Assembly: GCF_030445035.2 (NCBI RefSeq)
Contig: NC_080680.1
Span: 117,702,228 to 117,766,227 of the forward strand
Direction: 5' to 3'
Source: Dasypus novemcinctus
Taxonomy: Eukaryota > Chordata > Mammalia > Cingulata > Dasypodidae
Length of the DNA stretch: 64,000 nt
The notes beneath the pieces are model-generated. The model did not search any database, had not been told where the DNA came from, and saw only the letters and a list, made by a program, of their open reading frames with translations. Of the stretch, positions 1 to 14,957 are shown one piece after another. A program made the position numbers and the translations under genes. Every line of letters begins with the position of its first letter. The first letter of the stretch is position 1.

Positions 1-2990
1 TAGCTATCAAAAGGTACCCCTCTTTTTATTGTGGTGTTTATATATATATATCCTTTGTCATTTTACATAAAAAGATTATATTCTGTTTTTATTTATTTTA
101 AATTATTCATAGGATTTAAAACTTAAAAAAAAAACTCAAAAATTTTCCAAAACTCAAGGCTTAAAATCCAATGAATTGTTGGCATGAAGTAGATTCTATA
201 TTCAGCTAACATACAAAGCTTTCTAATGCAGTTGCTTTGAGAAACTGCAAAGGTTTAAATTCAAGAATTACTTAGGGAACAAAGTTCCATATACCTACAC
301 ATATACCCAAACATGCACACACACACATTCCCCATAGATCATTGTCACAAAATAACTTTGTTCATTTTATTGACTAGTCTTACGGCAATTAGGGTCATGC
401 TGCCCCTTACCCTCTTGTCTTATTTTGCTTCAGGTCCCATTCATAAAGTTGACCACCATTCCTCAACTTTCTGATTCTATATCCTCCAAGATTGTTAGCT
501 GAATTGTAAACAAACTTTTCCTTCTAATTCTTTAATTCCCTGAAAATAATTATAAAAAGTTTTTGTTTGTTTTGTTTAAATTTTTTTGATTATCTAAAAA
601 CAAAAGTTATGAATATTAACAAATATTGGGGACTTAAAGAAGACCTACTTCTTTTTGTGGTTCCACGTAGTGGTTTTGAACCATATCACTTTGGGTCAGC
701 AGAAACTCCTTTTCCAAAAATCCCTATCCTGTGTAGTTCTTGGTTAACATTAGCTGAAATAAAGGAAAAAAAAAAAAAAAAAAAAGATGCAATTTGGATG
801 TGGAAGTGAAGCAGCTGGTGCTCACTTGGAATGCTTCATTGTTAGTGGCAATGAGGTATACCAGCAGTTTCTAGACTGTCCTTGTTCTCACCTGTTTTGC
901 ATCCAAGTCTTTTTCTCAAATGCTGTCTCTGAGGACCAGCAACAATCCAAAGCCCATGCCCAAATGCTTAGCTGTGAAAGTATGGAGGTTTTGGTTATGA
1001 AGAGGCAACAAGTGCAGAAGGTATGTATTTGAATGACCATAAAATTGCTGCAGTACTGGCAATAATGGCATCAATGAAAATAAAGAGTATAATAGATTTA
1101 ACTTGTTACTTTTAATTGCATCTGTGAGCATGGCTAATGAAAATTACAAGTTTAAGGCTTTTTGTTCTCTGCTCAGACTTTGTTAAAGATCCTAAAAGCC
1201 TCTGTGACTGCTCTAAAATAAACCATGGTCTGCAATAGCCACAATATCGAGTTTCTAAAAACTAAACTGAAAATCAAATCCAACAGGTCACTGACTTATT
1301 CCACAAATTATATTCACAATCTTGCAGGGTCTAATGTTTAAGTTAGGCATTTATTGGGAAGGAGAGAACCCTGAAACTTGGGGTAGAGTCATTTTGGGCA
1401 AATTCCAATGAAGCTGAATGTTTTGAACCCTTATGTTGTACTTAACTTTCTTTTGCCAGTACAACCAGCTCTTTCTCCCACATTTGATGAAGTTAATCTC
1501 CCTGTGAATAAAGATTCTGAAATATTTTTTCACCTTATAGGCTGCTGATCCTCTTGAAAACCCATCACATTGCTTTTAGACCTATAGATTCATGTTCTGA
1601 CAGACCTGTTAGAAACTTCAACCCATCAGGATTTACCATATGAACCAAAAATATACAATGTTTTGATAATTCATATAGAATGAAACCTTGGGAATATGGG
1701 TGGGATTTTGTCTTAAGAGGGATATTAAAGTGGAAGTTGGGTACTGTCATATAAATACCTAAAATTAACAGCACTGCCTTGGAACTCAGTGGCAGAAGAA
1801 TATTGGAAAGGCCTTGTTGATGACATTTGAAAAGAGAGGGAGAAAATTGTTAGAAGTCGGAAAATGTGAACAGTTTTATGTAGTGGTGGAAAGTTAGGCA
1901 ACACTGGCTCCTATGATAAAATATAGCTAATGGAGTTGAAGATTGAGTAAGGAGATTTCTGGACTATAATATGTAGTCTTATTGGATATTTAAGAAAAAT
2001 TGATTATAATTACCTGAAAGGAAATATATCCCCAGGAAGTAAATTTTGACCTAATTGCAACTCAATCCTTTTTTAAATTATTAATTTTTCCCAAAGTTTA
2101 AGAAATGTAAATTCTTTGGCATCATGTATTCACATAGAACGTCTAGGTATAAGCTATTAATGTTTTTGATGTTAAGGTCTAATTTTTCATTTTGCAAACC
2201 TAAGGTAAGGAGGTTTGTGGTTACCTATTGCAACACTGCACAAATGCATACAAGTCCTAAAGTTTGAAGTCTTGGGGTAAATTTCCATAAGCAAAATTAT
2301 TATAAACCTTAACTCAAAACAAGAATTAAAATCATGGAAAAATGGCACACTTACATAGAAATAATCTGGGAACAAATTGCAACAAGGATGAATGTTAATC
2401 AGACTCTCAACCTTTTGGGTATTGTTCAATTTTATAGTAGACAGACTTTTCACTACTTCGTTGTGACTTATTTTTCTAGATTTAACAAAATCCTAATCCT
2501 ACATTTCAATATCTACCTAATTTTCATTGTTTTTTGAATGAAATATTGTATGCCTTTCCCCAAACAGGTGTTCTTCTTATGTGAAGTAAGGTAAAGTTTA
2601 ATATATCTTTATTATGATTTCAATTTCATAGAGTTTATATTTCATTTGGAACAAAAATAGTTTTTATGTTGAATCTACATTCTCAGTATTCTTTATCAAA
2701 TTTCTTCTCTATTAAATTTATTTGTCTCTTTATTCTGAATTCTTCTCATAATTTTCTGTGACAGAACTGATTGATTTTATTGTTCTATTTTTTCTTCTCT
2801 CATGAGTAAAAATTAAATTTCCTGAATATAATTAAAAAATATTTTTGCCACAATCTCCCTGTTCTCTGGTGTATTTCTATACATAGGGAAAATACTTACA
2901 GATGGTTTTGCTAACTGTGAAAATTCAACACAGTTTTCAAATTAGCTGTGTTAATTATAACAAGGCCAGAAAAGCATGGTTATTGGATCA
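1..2990. other. Unassigned AT-rich intergenic sequence
   Basis: No gene or repeat family is recognised here. Short open frames of 60-88 codons occur on both strands, without domain-like composition or any sign of splicing. An A-run at about 767-785 follows an AATAAA-like motif, so the sequence upstream of it (about 590-785) could be the tail of an old retrocopy, but I cannot name a source and see no matching duplication on the other side. Purely descriptive; low confidence in any function. Confidence 0.5.
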
Positions 2991-3009
2991 AAATGACAAA
3001 TTTGATAAA

Positions 3010-3778
3010 TGTATTCTAGTTCTAGTTTAGTTTGGAAGGGTAGATTATTGGTTTGAGATTTCTTCTTTTTTAATACAGGCATTGACATCTATAAATTTTC
3101 ATCTAAGCCCTGCTTTATCTGCAGTCCAAGATTTTTTGGTATTTGTACCTTCATTTTCTTTTGTGTCAAAGTATTTTCTAATTTCCCCCTTGGGTTTCCT
3201 TTTAAATCCATTGGTTACTCAGTAGTGTGTTGTTTAAATACCACATATTGGTGATTCCCCAAATCTTTCAGCTATTGATTTTTTTTTTCATTCCATTGTG
3301 GTTGTAGCACATACTGTGTATTATTTCTATCCTTTTGAATTTATATATCATCAATTCTTTTAAATGTATGGAGGTTTTTTTATGTGTTAATATGTGGGTA
3401 AACCTGGAGAAGGTTCCATGTGCTCTTGGGAAGAAGGCATATTCTATTGTAGTTCAGTTGAGTGTTCAACAGATGCATGTTAGGTCTAATTGGTTTATAG
3501 TGTTGTTCAAGTCTCTGTTTCCTTATTCATTTTATGCCTAGTTTATCAATTATTGAAGTGGCATTTTTATGTTTTCAATAATTGTTTTTGATTTTTCTAT
3601 TTCTTTCAATCTATTTGTGTCTTTGAAAATAACTTGTGTTTCCTTGAGACAGAATATAATTGGATCTTGTTTTTTGCTTGTTTTAATCCAGTCTGATAAT
3701 CATTTCCTTTTGATTAAAATTTTAATACATTAACTTTTTTCTTTTCTTTTTCTGTTTATTTTAATACATTAACTTTTT
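3010..3778 (-). mobile_element. Old L1 fragment, endonuclease region of ORF2 (antisense)
   Basis: Read on the minus strand, this resembles the mammalian L1 ORF2 endonuclease region and its approach: the stretch about 3,400-3,560 reads as the complement of the conserved L1 text around the 'dropped to the next ATG' EN segment, and 3,690-3,720 as the approach to ORF2. It is heavily mutated with no open frame. The L1 text resumes at about 6318 in the expected order after the LYPLA1 retrocopy, so the two pieces were one element before that insertion. Family assignment (L1M-type) is from recognition only. Confidence 0.6.

Positions 3779-3780
<2 letters not shown>
3719..3780. repeat. 23-bp direct duplication at the retrocopy 3' junction
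   Basis: The same 23-bp stretch, ending in a run of six T and a C, occurs at 3719-3741 and at 3758-3780, a period of 39 bp. It lies exactly where the poly(A) end of the LYPLA1 retrocopy meets the flanking L1. A local tandem duplication of the target site plus part of the tail is the simplest explanation. Confidence 0.85.
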
Positions 3781-6317
<2,537 letters not shown>

Positions 6318-6740
6318 TACGTTAACTTTTTATGTTATTTCGCTTTATGTGTTTGTATGTCTCATGTCTTTCTTTTTCATCTATTTTCCCTTTACTGCTT
6401 CCTTTGTATTAAGTGATGAGTTTCTAATGTTGCACTTAAATTTCTTCAATGATTTTTCACTATATTTTTGAATTATTTCCTTTTGTTGGTTGCTCTAGGG
6501 CTTGCCTTACACATACTAACTTACAAAAATCAGCTTCAAGTTTTTAGTAATCAGATATTATTTCACCTTTAGTCAGTTTTGGTTGTTTGGTCATCTGTGG
6601 AATTTCATATAGGTTATTTAAATTGTTGCTATAAAGTTGTTCATAGTATTCCCTTATAACTTTTAATTTTTTTCTCTTAGGTCAGTAGTGATGTCTCTTC
6701 TTTCATTCTTGATTAGCTATTATTATTGAATCATTACTAT
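6318..6740 (-). mobile_element. Continuation of the old antisense L1
   Basis: Minus-strand reading resembles the L1M segment between ORF1 and ORF2, followed (about 6620-6710) by a piece resembling an ORF2 region near a 'GTTGTTCATAGTATT' landmark. The first part continues the fragment at 3010-3778 across the LYPLA1 insertion. The second part is out of the expected order and may be another old L1 piece. No frame is open. Confidence 0.5.
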
Positions 6741-7004
6741 AAGATAAATTCATGTTATGATTGATTTTTTTTTCTGGAAAAGAGTAAAATCTTCATTATT
6801 GAATGACATAGAGAAGATGAAGGAGGCTATTACTTAGAATTCTCTTTCAGAATTGAGTGCCAAGCATTAGTCAGTTGGAACAGGTAAAACCAAAAACAAA
6901 GTAAAAACAACTCAATTTGACAAATAGGTATATTAGCATATTTTACTATCAAATTGGTGGCAAGGAAGGAAAAATTGTACTCTTAGGCAACTATTGAGAG
7001 AGAA

Positions 7005-7621
7005 TGTTAGTGAAGCAGGCTAGCAGGATAGGGAATCACTAGATGGATCTGGAACCTGGCAAGAAGTCCACTTGGACATCAATACCCCAAGATGGCTGCT
7101 GGAAGACCCTCCCCAAGATTCTACCACTCAGAAGAAGACTTCCTATGAAAGCCAGGAGAAATCCGAGATATTCCCCAAGGACTTTATCATTGGGCCCTCC
7201 TAGGAGATTGATAGGGGAAATAAGCATTTAAAACAGTAAACAGATGGAACTCCTTCCCTGCCATTAGCAAAGGGGTGGGATAATTAACAGTTCAAAAGGC
7301 AGGTAAGGGGCCTAAGCTCTCTCTTACCCTCTCTTTTGCCTGTGGACCTGTGCCTGCCCTCAGCACACCACCTTGCCATTTTTCCTCTGCCGTGTGGCCA
7401 CACAAGTAAACCTGGGGATTTATAACCTATAATGGGAAATTGTAATAAGCCCTCTTCATCACTTTTCAGCCCCTTCCTTTCTACCTGGGACCCCTGCTCT
7501 GTTATTTTCTTCCATTTTTCTTCCCTCCCTACCTGAATAAATTACTGGCCTAACTCACCAGGCTTGCTTTTAAAATTCATTTCTGCAGCATAGCTAAGAA
7601 CCTAAACAAAATCCGGTAACA
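7005..7621 (+). mobile_element. Probable solo LTR of an endogenous retrovirus
   Basis: The segment starts TGTTA and ends TAACA, a 5-bp perfect inverted terminal pair of the TG...CA type. It has a poly(A) signal AATAAA at 7536-7541, pyrimidine-rich text before it, and GC content above its surroundings. About 617 bp fits an LTR. No matching direct repeat flanks it (AGAA before, TTAG after), so either the limits are slightly off, the duplication has decayed, or the copy was rearranged. No internal retroviral sequence is attached. Class (gamma-like ERV1) is a guess from layout. Confidence 0.55.
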
Positions 7622-7964
7622 TTAGTACCTAGGCAGTGCATTTTAACTAAATGACAATAAGTACTTTCTAATGAATAAGACACAACTAGGATGATTGAAT
7701 TTATGACTTCTGCTGTACCCCTTGGAATTACAATGGATTGTAACGAAAGGTCCAAGTTAGAAAAAAGTGAATTTAAAATTTCAAACTTCTTTAAACCAGC
7801 AAGAAAAATGTAAAATTTTTGTCCTCCTAAAATTATTATACATATACAGACATACACACGCACATTTACCATCCTGAAAAGGTGAGAGCAAAGATGAATG
7901 ATAGGGAAATATACATAAAGCCTTCATTTCCTATATATCTTAAGTATTGGTGGAGGAGTTGGTA
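7622..7964. other. Unassigned sequence
   Basis: AT-rich sequence with no repeat or gene that I recognise. A 92-codon minus-strand frame (7594-7872) overlaps the LTR end and has no features supporting translation. Confidence 0.4.
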
Positions 7965-8705
7965 GCAGTTGTTGTTTTTTTAATGAATTTTATTGAAACA
8001 TATTCATAAAGTGTTAAATTAATCTACAGTGTACAATCAGTGGCATTTGGTATAATCACAAAGATGTGATCAATATTAAATCATTTCATTACTCCAAAAA
8101 TAAAGAAAATAAAAAACAACAAGAAACACAAACAAATGAACACAAAAGAACACTATTCCTCAGTGGTCATCTCTTAATCTTTCTATCTGACCCCTGCTGT
8201 ACGTAACTGCTAATCTATTTCTGTCTGTGTAATTTATTTGTATTTACATTTTGCATAGATGGAGTCAAACAAATATGTAGAGTTTTTTTGTCTAGGCTGT
8301 TTCACTTAACATGCTTTATTTTATCATTGATGGAAGATTATTAATTTATTACTCTACGCTAATGTCCATAGATTGTTTTGGCCCAAATATCACCCTGGTA
8401 CTAATTTATAACATTAATGTTCATTTGTTCTGCTTCAGATAAAAAAAATTTCTGATATATACCCTAATAATATCCATTTTTCACAAGAATGGTATGCTAT
8501 GCTATACAGTCCCATGTTTCATATTTTATCTTTTTGTAGTGATACACACATCCTTAGACTTTTCCTTTCAACCACTATCATACACATGCTAGTGCTACTA
8601 ATTATAGACCCTATGATGTGCTTTCACCATTTCCAAACATTTCCAAACAACCTTTTTACCAATTCTGTGCAGATTAAACATCAGCTTTTGGTGGCAGTGA
8701 TTTTG
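7965..8705 (-). mobile_element. Antisense L1 3' UTR fragments
   Basis: A T-run near 7974-7981 marks the poly(A) end. The text from 7982 to about 8160 parallels that at 22745-22925 (same order of words around 'ACATATT...TAAA', 'CAATC...TGGTATTTGGT', 'TCATTACTCC'). The part from about 8330 to 8705 parallels 49195-49540. Both are L1 3'-end text in reverse. No coding frame remains. Confidence 0.6.
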
Positions 8706-11700
8706 ATGTGCTGAGTGTGTGTGTTTGTATGATATGCTCTCTTTTAGGTTGCAAACAAGGCTAATGGAATACTATGCAAATATATCAAAAAGCACAAAGT
8801 ATTTAGATGTGATGGCCAAGATAAATCAAATATGTTAACTTAATTACACAAAACAAGCTTACATTAAATTATTAGTATTTCTGTTAACAATGGCTACCAA
8901 TTTTATTAGAGATATAAAATGTATTTTGGAAGATACTAGTTGCAAAGTACAGTATGGGCTTTTAACCTACTCCTAAGCCAAATCAGAAGCAGTTGGAAAC
9001 ATAAAGTTAAAAAAAATTTATGAATTTATTATTAGTCATATCATTATGTAGTATATTAGTCATATTTGCTTTATTTTCAAGTTCTAATTGCTTCCATATG
9101 CAAAAATAACACTAAGCAAATATTATATATTCCAACCACTAGAAAGTCTATCATATGGTATTTAAATTGTGTATTTAAGGGTCTCCAATCTGCGCTGACT
9201 AAAAGTTCAAGTTAATATCTCTATGTTATATTATATTTCTTCTTTAATATCGAAGAGTATGTCATAACTTAGTAGGATTGGGTACTCAAGTTTAAGAAAT
9301 ATGAATGAGGAAAGCAAATAAAATATGATTTGCTACATAGAATTAAATCAATTGGTTATATTGAAAGTCTCAGTGAAAGAAATAAGATTAAATGATATGA
9401 GGAAAATCATGACACCTAGACTCAATTTTATCTTGATTAAATAAGCTTAAATTTATTCATCTGTGAAATACTGTAATAATAGCTAATTTATATGATTATG
9501 TAAGGCTTAAATTAGGTAATATTTAAGTCTCTGGCAATGAATATTCAGTTAATGAGATACATCATTTATTTCCCCAAACTTCTTCACGTTCTGGTTTTTC
9601 TTCAAATAATGATAACAATAATATTGCATTTGCTATCTTACTAATTACTACTATATATCTTATATAAACCTAGGTACCAAAAATCCCATTCTTTGCCTCT
9701 TTTTGAGAGACATGATTTGGTAAATGTTTTACAACAGCCATTGTCCCAGAAATTCAAACTTAAAATATTGTAATTATATGTTGACTTATCATTATACTCC
9801 ACATACACCATAGTAAAGAAGTAGGACTTTTGAAATGCATTAATAATTCAATTCTACTCTTAAACTTCTGAAGAAGTTGAATATTACCTTTACATGTGAT
9901 ATATAGCATGCACATCAGGAGGCTGAGTCACATTACTTTCTAAGCAGAAGTGATATGTGTCATTAAAGCAATAACACAGTATCATTCCCCACTACCACCC
10001 CTCACCCCTGGGCTTTGAAAAGTTTATTTACTAGATTTTAAATTATACTTAAACAATTTCCTACTTTTGTATTTTTCAGAACATTAATTCTGTCAGTGAA
10101 AGATTATGGGGCATGATGGAATGAAACTACCATGGGATTATGTACCAAGAAAGAAAAGTGCCTGATCTTAATTAACACAAATTATTACATGTAATTTATA
10201 TTTTTATGTTACTTTGGCAGCTCTGTACTAAAATTAAAATAGCTTTAAGAAAATAGTAAAATAGTATTTCATTCCATAAATAAATAAATGAATATTCTAA
10301 TCAATCATTGCAAAATAGACCACTTGATGTTCTGCTTGATGACATTACCAAAATGATATTATATTACCTGCCATACATTGAGCATCTACTACATGTCAGT
10401 GTTATTACTACGCACTTGACAGACTGCTCCACGCCTTCCTCCTCACCATGAATGTGAAAATTATTTTGAGATTTATGATCTCTAGCTCTATTCTCTTCCA
10501 CGCCTCCACTGGCTGCCCTCCAAATTATTCCCTTTCATTTCGGGCTCTCAGTTTTCTTTTCTTTAATTCTTGTTATAGTATCTTCAGTGCCTTTAAGACC
10601 ACCCTATCCACACCTGAATCTCTGACCTTCTTGTTCTCAACTCTAATAACCTGCACTTCCAATCTTCCTATCCCACCTACTCCTACCTTTTTCCCAGTGT
10701 ATTGTCATTACCTGGAAATGCTCCATCCTTGAGTTCTTCAATCCTCACTTTCTCACACTATTTCAATTCCTCACAGCATCATAACCCTTCATCTTTTTGT
10801 TATTTCCTCTACTTAGTCTTCAAATCCCTTGAGAGACTGCTTGCTCCTTTGTTTACTATAGTAAGCAATTTTAAAAAAGTAATTTCTATTTATTGCATTG
10901 TGAATAAAATGTTTTTTTTTCAAATTTTACAATGGACTTTTTTTAATGCTGCAAGCTGTTTGCTGATTTTATTTTTAAATTTACTCCTCTTTAAATATGC
11001 ATTTTGTGAGTCTGTTGGTCCAAAAGCAGGGGAAATGGGATTCTTTGCCAACATTTCAGTGCACCTGGTTACCATTTGACTCTGCCCAACCTATGTTAGA
11101 TTAAATGGTTAGTTGATATAAATTTGCATTACTGTCTCATCAGTACAACACAATGAAGAAAGTTGGAGTTATAGATGATTTCAGCAGATGTTTGACATTA
11201 ATTCCATGTTTGAGGAAGCTTTTGTGTGCACCGTTTGGAGCCAATTTTGAACATCCTGGATACTTTGGTCCAGGGCCCACAACAGTTACAAGTGATGTCT
11301 GAGCCCAGTCATATTCTCATTGTCATAGGAGAGAGATTCTACCAAGTCAGGGAAAATCTAGTTGCTGCCGCTTGCCTTAGATTACTCCTGTGGCATTATA
11401 TTTAGCCTTTCAAGAAGAATGGCTTTCAAATGCTGATGATCCATGGATAGGTAACAGAGTTCTTATCTGGCTCATGGCTTATCATCTCCCAGTCTTTACT
11501 CCTCACAATCTGGGGAATATTAAATAAGGCTTTGTGTGTCTACCGATTTATCTCTATCTTTTTCTGGAGAAATAGTTGCAGATGAGCACATTTCCCATTT
11601 TATTCCTTCCTCAAATTAGAAGATCCAGGCATGTGGATACAATTTTCCCCACATTTCTGAGACATCCAGGGTCCTCCTTGCTTCTAACATTTCTGTTGTA

Positions 11701-11954
11701 CATTTCTGTAGTCACCAGGGGATAGAGAGGAGTGAATTCATTTCCCATCCCAGTTTGTATCCAGATGTCTCCTAAATATTTTTGTGAGGATACCTTTACA
11801 ATCATTGCTAATCTTTACAATTATCTCTATTTTTAATTCTACAAAATAAATCCTGAAATTCTATAATATTTTAATCAATTAAGTGGGCATATTCTTTATG
11901 ATAATATATATGTGGTAAAGAAAATAATACATTAAAATGCTTGTTGAATGAACA
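8706..11954. other. Unassigned AT-rich intergenic sequence
   Basis: About 3.2 kb without a recognised gene. Around 10375-10430 a short passage resembles the antisense L2 3' end ('...TGAGCATCTACTACATG...'), too short and diverged to call. Open frames at 10448-10732 and 10702-11079 (94 and 125 codons) are pyrimidine-rich text with low-complexity products and no domain, so I do not call them genes. The region 11150-11810 is less AT-rich and could be an unrecognised old repeat. Confidence 0.45.
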
Positions 11955-14147
11955 ATTTTTTTCTTTATTAGTGAAATTATGGGTTTACAGAAAAGTCATA
12001 CTTTAAAACTCAGGACTCCCATATACCACCCAGCAACAACAACTTGCATTGATGTGGAACATTTGTTACAATTGGTGATATCACATTTTTATAATTGTAC
12101 TATTAATTAAATTCATGGTTTAACTTAAGGGTCACTGCCTATATAGTGTAGTTTCAGGGATTATCTTTTAAAATTTTTGTTCAGTTACCATATGTACAAT
12201 CTAACATTTCCCCCTTTAATCATATTCAGATATACATTTCAGTGCTGCTAATTGCATTCACAAGGCTGTGCTACATTCAACATCATCCATTACCTAAACA
12301 TTTCCATCATTCCAAATAGGAACCCTGTATATTTTAAGTCTCAAATTCCCATTCCCTATATGCGGCATCTTAAGATTATACATGAATTCCAAAAAAACAG
12401 ATTATGTTTGTAAACTGTTCTATTCCTCTGTGATAACCCTTTGATTGTATTAGATTTAGCTGAGGTGTTGGATTAAATTATGTCAAGATTAGGGCTTTGA
12501 TTGAACCACATCATTAGAGTGCAATTCACAGGGAAGTAGATACACAGAGAAGAACACAGAGGATGAAAGACAACACATTAGACACAGCAGAGACCCCAGG
12601 AACAGAGATGAGTCTGATAGTTTATAGCTGACCTTGAAGAGAAGAGAGCAGCTGAGTCTGGGAAGAAATAAGCCCTGGGGAGAGAGATGAGCCTTAGGCC
12701 AGCCTACAGTTGAGATCCAAAGGAGCTGGACCCATGGAGCCTTAAGAGGGAAGAGGAAGGCTGAACCCTCATAGACATCACCTGCCCTCTTTTGTCAACA
12801 CATGGGAACAGACTTTGGGTAAGAAAGTACCTTTTATGGTACTTTGAGTTGAACTCTTTAGGGACTTATGACTGTAAGTTTCTACCTCAAATAAACACCC
12901 TTTATAAAAGTCAATATAGTTCTGATACTTTACATCAGTGCTCCTTTGGTTGACTAATACAGTATCCCACCCCATCCCTTGGTAGGTTTTATTCTAGATT
13001 CTGATTGAATGAGTTTGCTTACTTCAATCAATCAGATCATACAATTTTTGTCCTTTTGTGTCTGTCTTATTTCGCTCAGTATGATGATTTCAAGGTTCAT
13101 CCATGTTGTCACCTATATCAGGACTTCATTCCTTTTAATATTCCATTGTATATAAAAATCACATTTTATTTATCCATTCATTAGTTGATGGATATTTGGG
13201 TTGCTTACATCTTTCGGCAATTGTGAATAATGCCATTATGAACATCAGTGCACAAATATGTGTTCGAGTACCTGCTTTCAATTCTTTTGGGTATGTACCT
13301 AGTATTTGTATTGCCAAGTCATATAGTAATTCTATACTTAGCTTTCTGTGGAAATACCAAATTGTCTTCCACAGTGACTGCACCATTTCACATTATCAAC
13401 AGCAATGAATGAATGTTCCTATTTCTCTACATGTGAGTCAACCCTTGTTATTTCTGCTTTTTTTTTTTAATATCAGGGATTATAATGTGTGTGAAATGGT
13501 TTTTCATTGTTGTATTAATTTGCATTTCCTTTATGGCTAATTATGTTGACTATCTTTTCATGTGTTTTCTGGCCATCTGGATATATTTTTTGGAGAGATG
13601 TATATCCGAGTATTTTGCCCATTTTTTAATTGGGTTATTTGTCTTTTGTTGTTAAGTTGAAGAATTTCTTTATATATTCTATATAATAAACCCTTATCAG
13701 ATATTATTTGGTTTCCAAATATTTTGTCCCATTCTGTAGGTATCATCTTGCTTTTCTGATAAAGTCCTTTGAGGAACAAAAATTTCTTAATTTTGCTGAC
13801 GTCCCATTTATCTTTATTTCTTTGGTTGCTTATGCTTTGGGTGTAAAGTCTAAGAAATCTTTTCCTAACAAACAATCCTGAAGATGATTCCCCACATTAC
13901 TTCTATGAGTTTGAAAGTTTTCATGTTATATTAAGGTCTTTAATCCATTTTGAGTGGACTTTTGTTTATGGTGTGAGGCAGGGGTCCTCCATTCTTTTTC
14001 AAATATAAATAATCAGTTTTGCTACCACTATTAATGAAGAGACTATTCATTCCCAATTGTGTGGTTTTTGCCACCTTGTCAAAAATCAGTTAGCCATAAA
14101 TGTGAGAGTTGATTTCTGAGCTCTCAATTCTATTTCATTGGGTGAAT
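11955..14147 (-). mobile_element. 5'-truncated L1, ORF2 C-terminal part and 3' UTR (antisense), split by an LTR
   Basis: The 3' end lies at the T-run near 11956. From 11985 to 12360 is 3' UTR text. After the LTR at 12361-12961 the L1 resumes in correct order: UTR text to about 13040, then ORF2 C-terminal sequence (including the complement of the conserved 'PYDPAIP' and 'RCKQPKYPSTNEWINKM' region near 13160-13340), then the region after the reverse transcriptase domain (13558-13875, a 105-codon surviving frame). It breaks off near 14147. Frames are interrupted, so it is a dead copy. The LTR insertion is younger. Confidence 0.85.
12361..12961 (+). mobile_element. Solo MaLR-type LTR inserted in L1
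   Basis: Collinear over its length with the two LTRs of the element at 51832-54769: starts TGCGGCA, has the same text after the 'TAAACTG' landmark, a poly(A) signal AATAAA near 12888, and ends CTAATACA. About 600 bp. The flanks CTATA (12356-12360) and GTATC (12962-12966) agree at three of five bases, which may be a decayed 5-bp target duplication. Compared with the 51.8-kb LTRs it lacks the promoter-proximal segment near the TATA-like box. Insertion in the L1 (11955-14147) dates it after that copy. Confidence 0.85.
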
Positions 14148-14362
14148 TGAAATCAATAGACACCCTCAGATTTTTAAGTCTGAATTTGCCAAGCAAAAGC
14201 CATGATTTGTGATTGGTCATACCTACCCTGTGCTTGAAGAATAGTATTTTTATGTCCCTTATTGGAACCAGCAGGTAGCCAACTTTTAGACCCTGTAGAG
14301 GCCTACAGCAAGAGAGGGGATCAATGCCTATAGCCTCTGTGTGGAGAAAGCAATTTACATTC

Positions 14363-14957
14363 TCTACTAGTTAGCCAAAGGGGTGCTGATGCAAAGTTCC
14401 AGAAATAGGTTAGTTTTTATAAAAGGCATTTATTTGGAGTAGAAGCTTACAGTTACTAGGCCATAAAGCGCAAGTTACCTCCCTCACCAAAATCCATTGT
14501 CATGTGTTGGAGGAAGATGGCTGCTGATGTCTGTAAGGGTTCAGGCTTCTTGGGTTCCTCTCTTCCTGGGGCTTGCCTCTCTCCAGGCTCAGCTGCTATG
14601 TTATCTCCACAAGGCCAGCTATAGACTATTAACTGAATGGCTTGTTTGTTTTCCCGGGGCCTTCTCTCTTTCTTTACGATCAAGCTCCTCAGTGTGCGTG
14701 CTTCCTGGGGCTCCAGCTCAAGACTCCAACATCAAAACTCCAACCTCCTTTCTCTGTGGTGCAGTTTCTCTGTGAGTTCCCACCCACCAAGGGATGGGGA
14801 CTCAACATCCTACTCACATGGCCCAATCAAAGCCTTAATCATTAATTAATCAAGTAAACGTAAAACGTCTGAATCCAATACACTTTAATACACCCAGTTT
14901 ATAAACATAATCTGATATTTCTTTTTGGAATTCATCAATAATTGAAACAGCTACCCA
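14363..14957 (-). mobile_element. Solo MaLR-type LTR, reverse orientation
   Basis: The complement matches the same LTR family as 12361-12961 and 51832-54769. The LTR 3' end is at 14363 (complement of CTAATACA-like text), the poly(A) signal's complement TTTATT lies near 14428, and the 5' end is near 14957 (complement of TGGGTAG, versus TGTGGCAG in the complete element). Flanking 5-mers are similar but not identical, so the duplication is decayed or the limits are a base or two off. The several frames across 14456-14849 are shadows of this LTR. Confidence 0.82.

Noticed and set aside
787..1131. A possible small gene with 81- and 71-codon frames
   Set aside because: Frames on opposite strands over the same bases, no recognised protein features, and no splice or promoter evidence.
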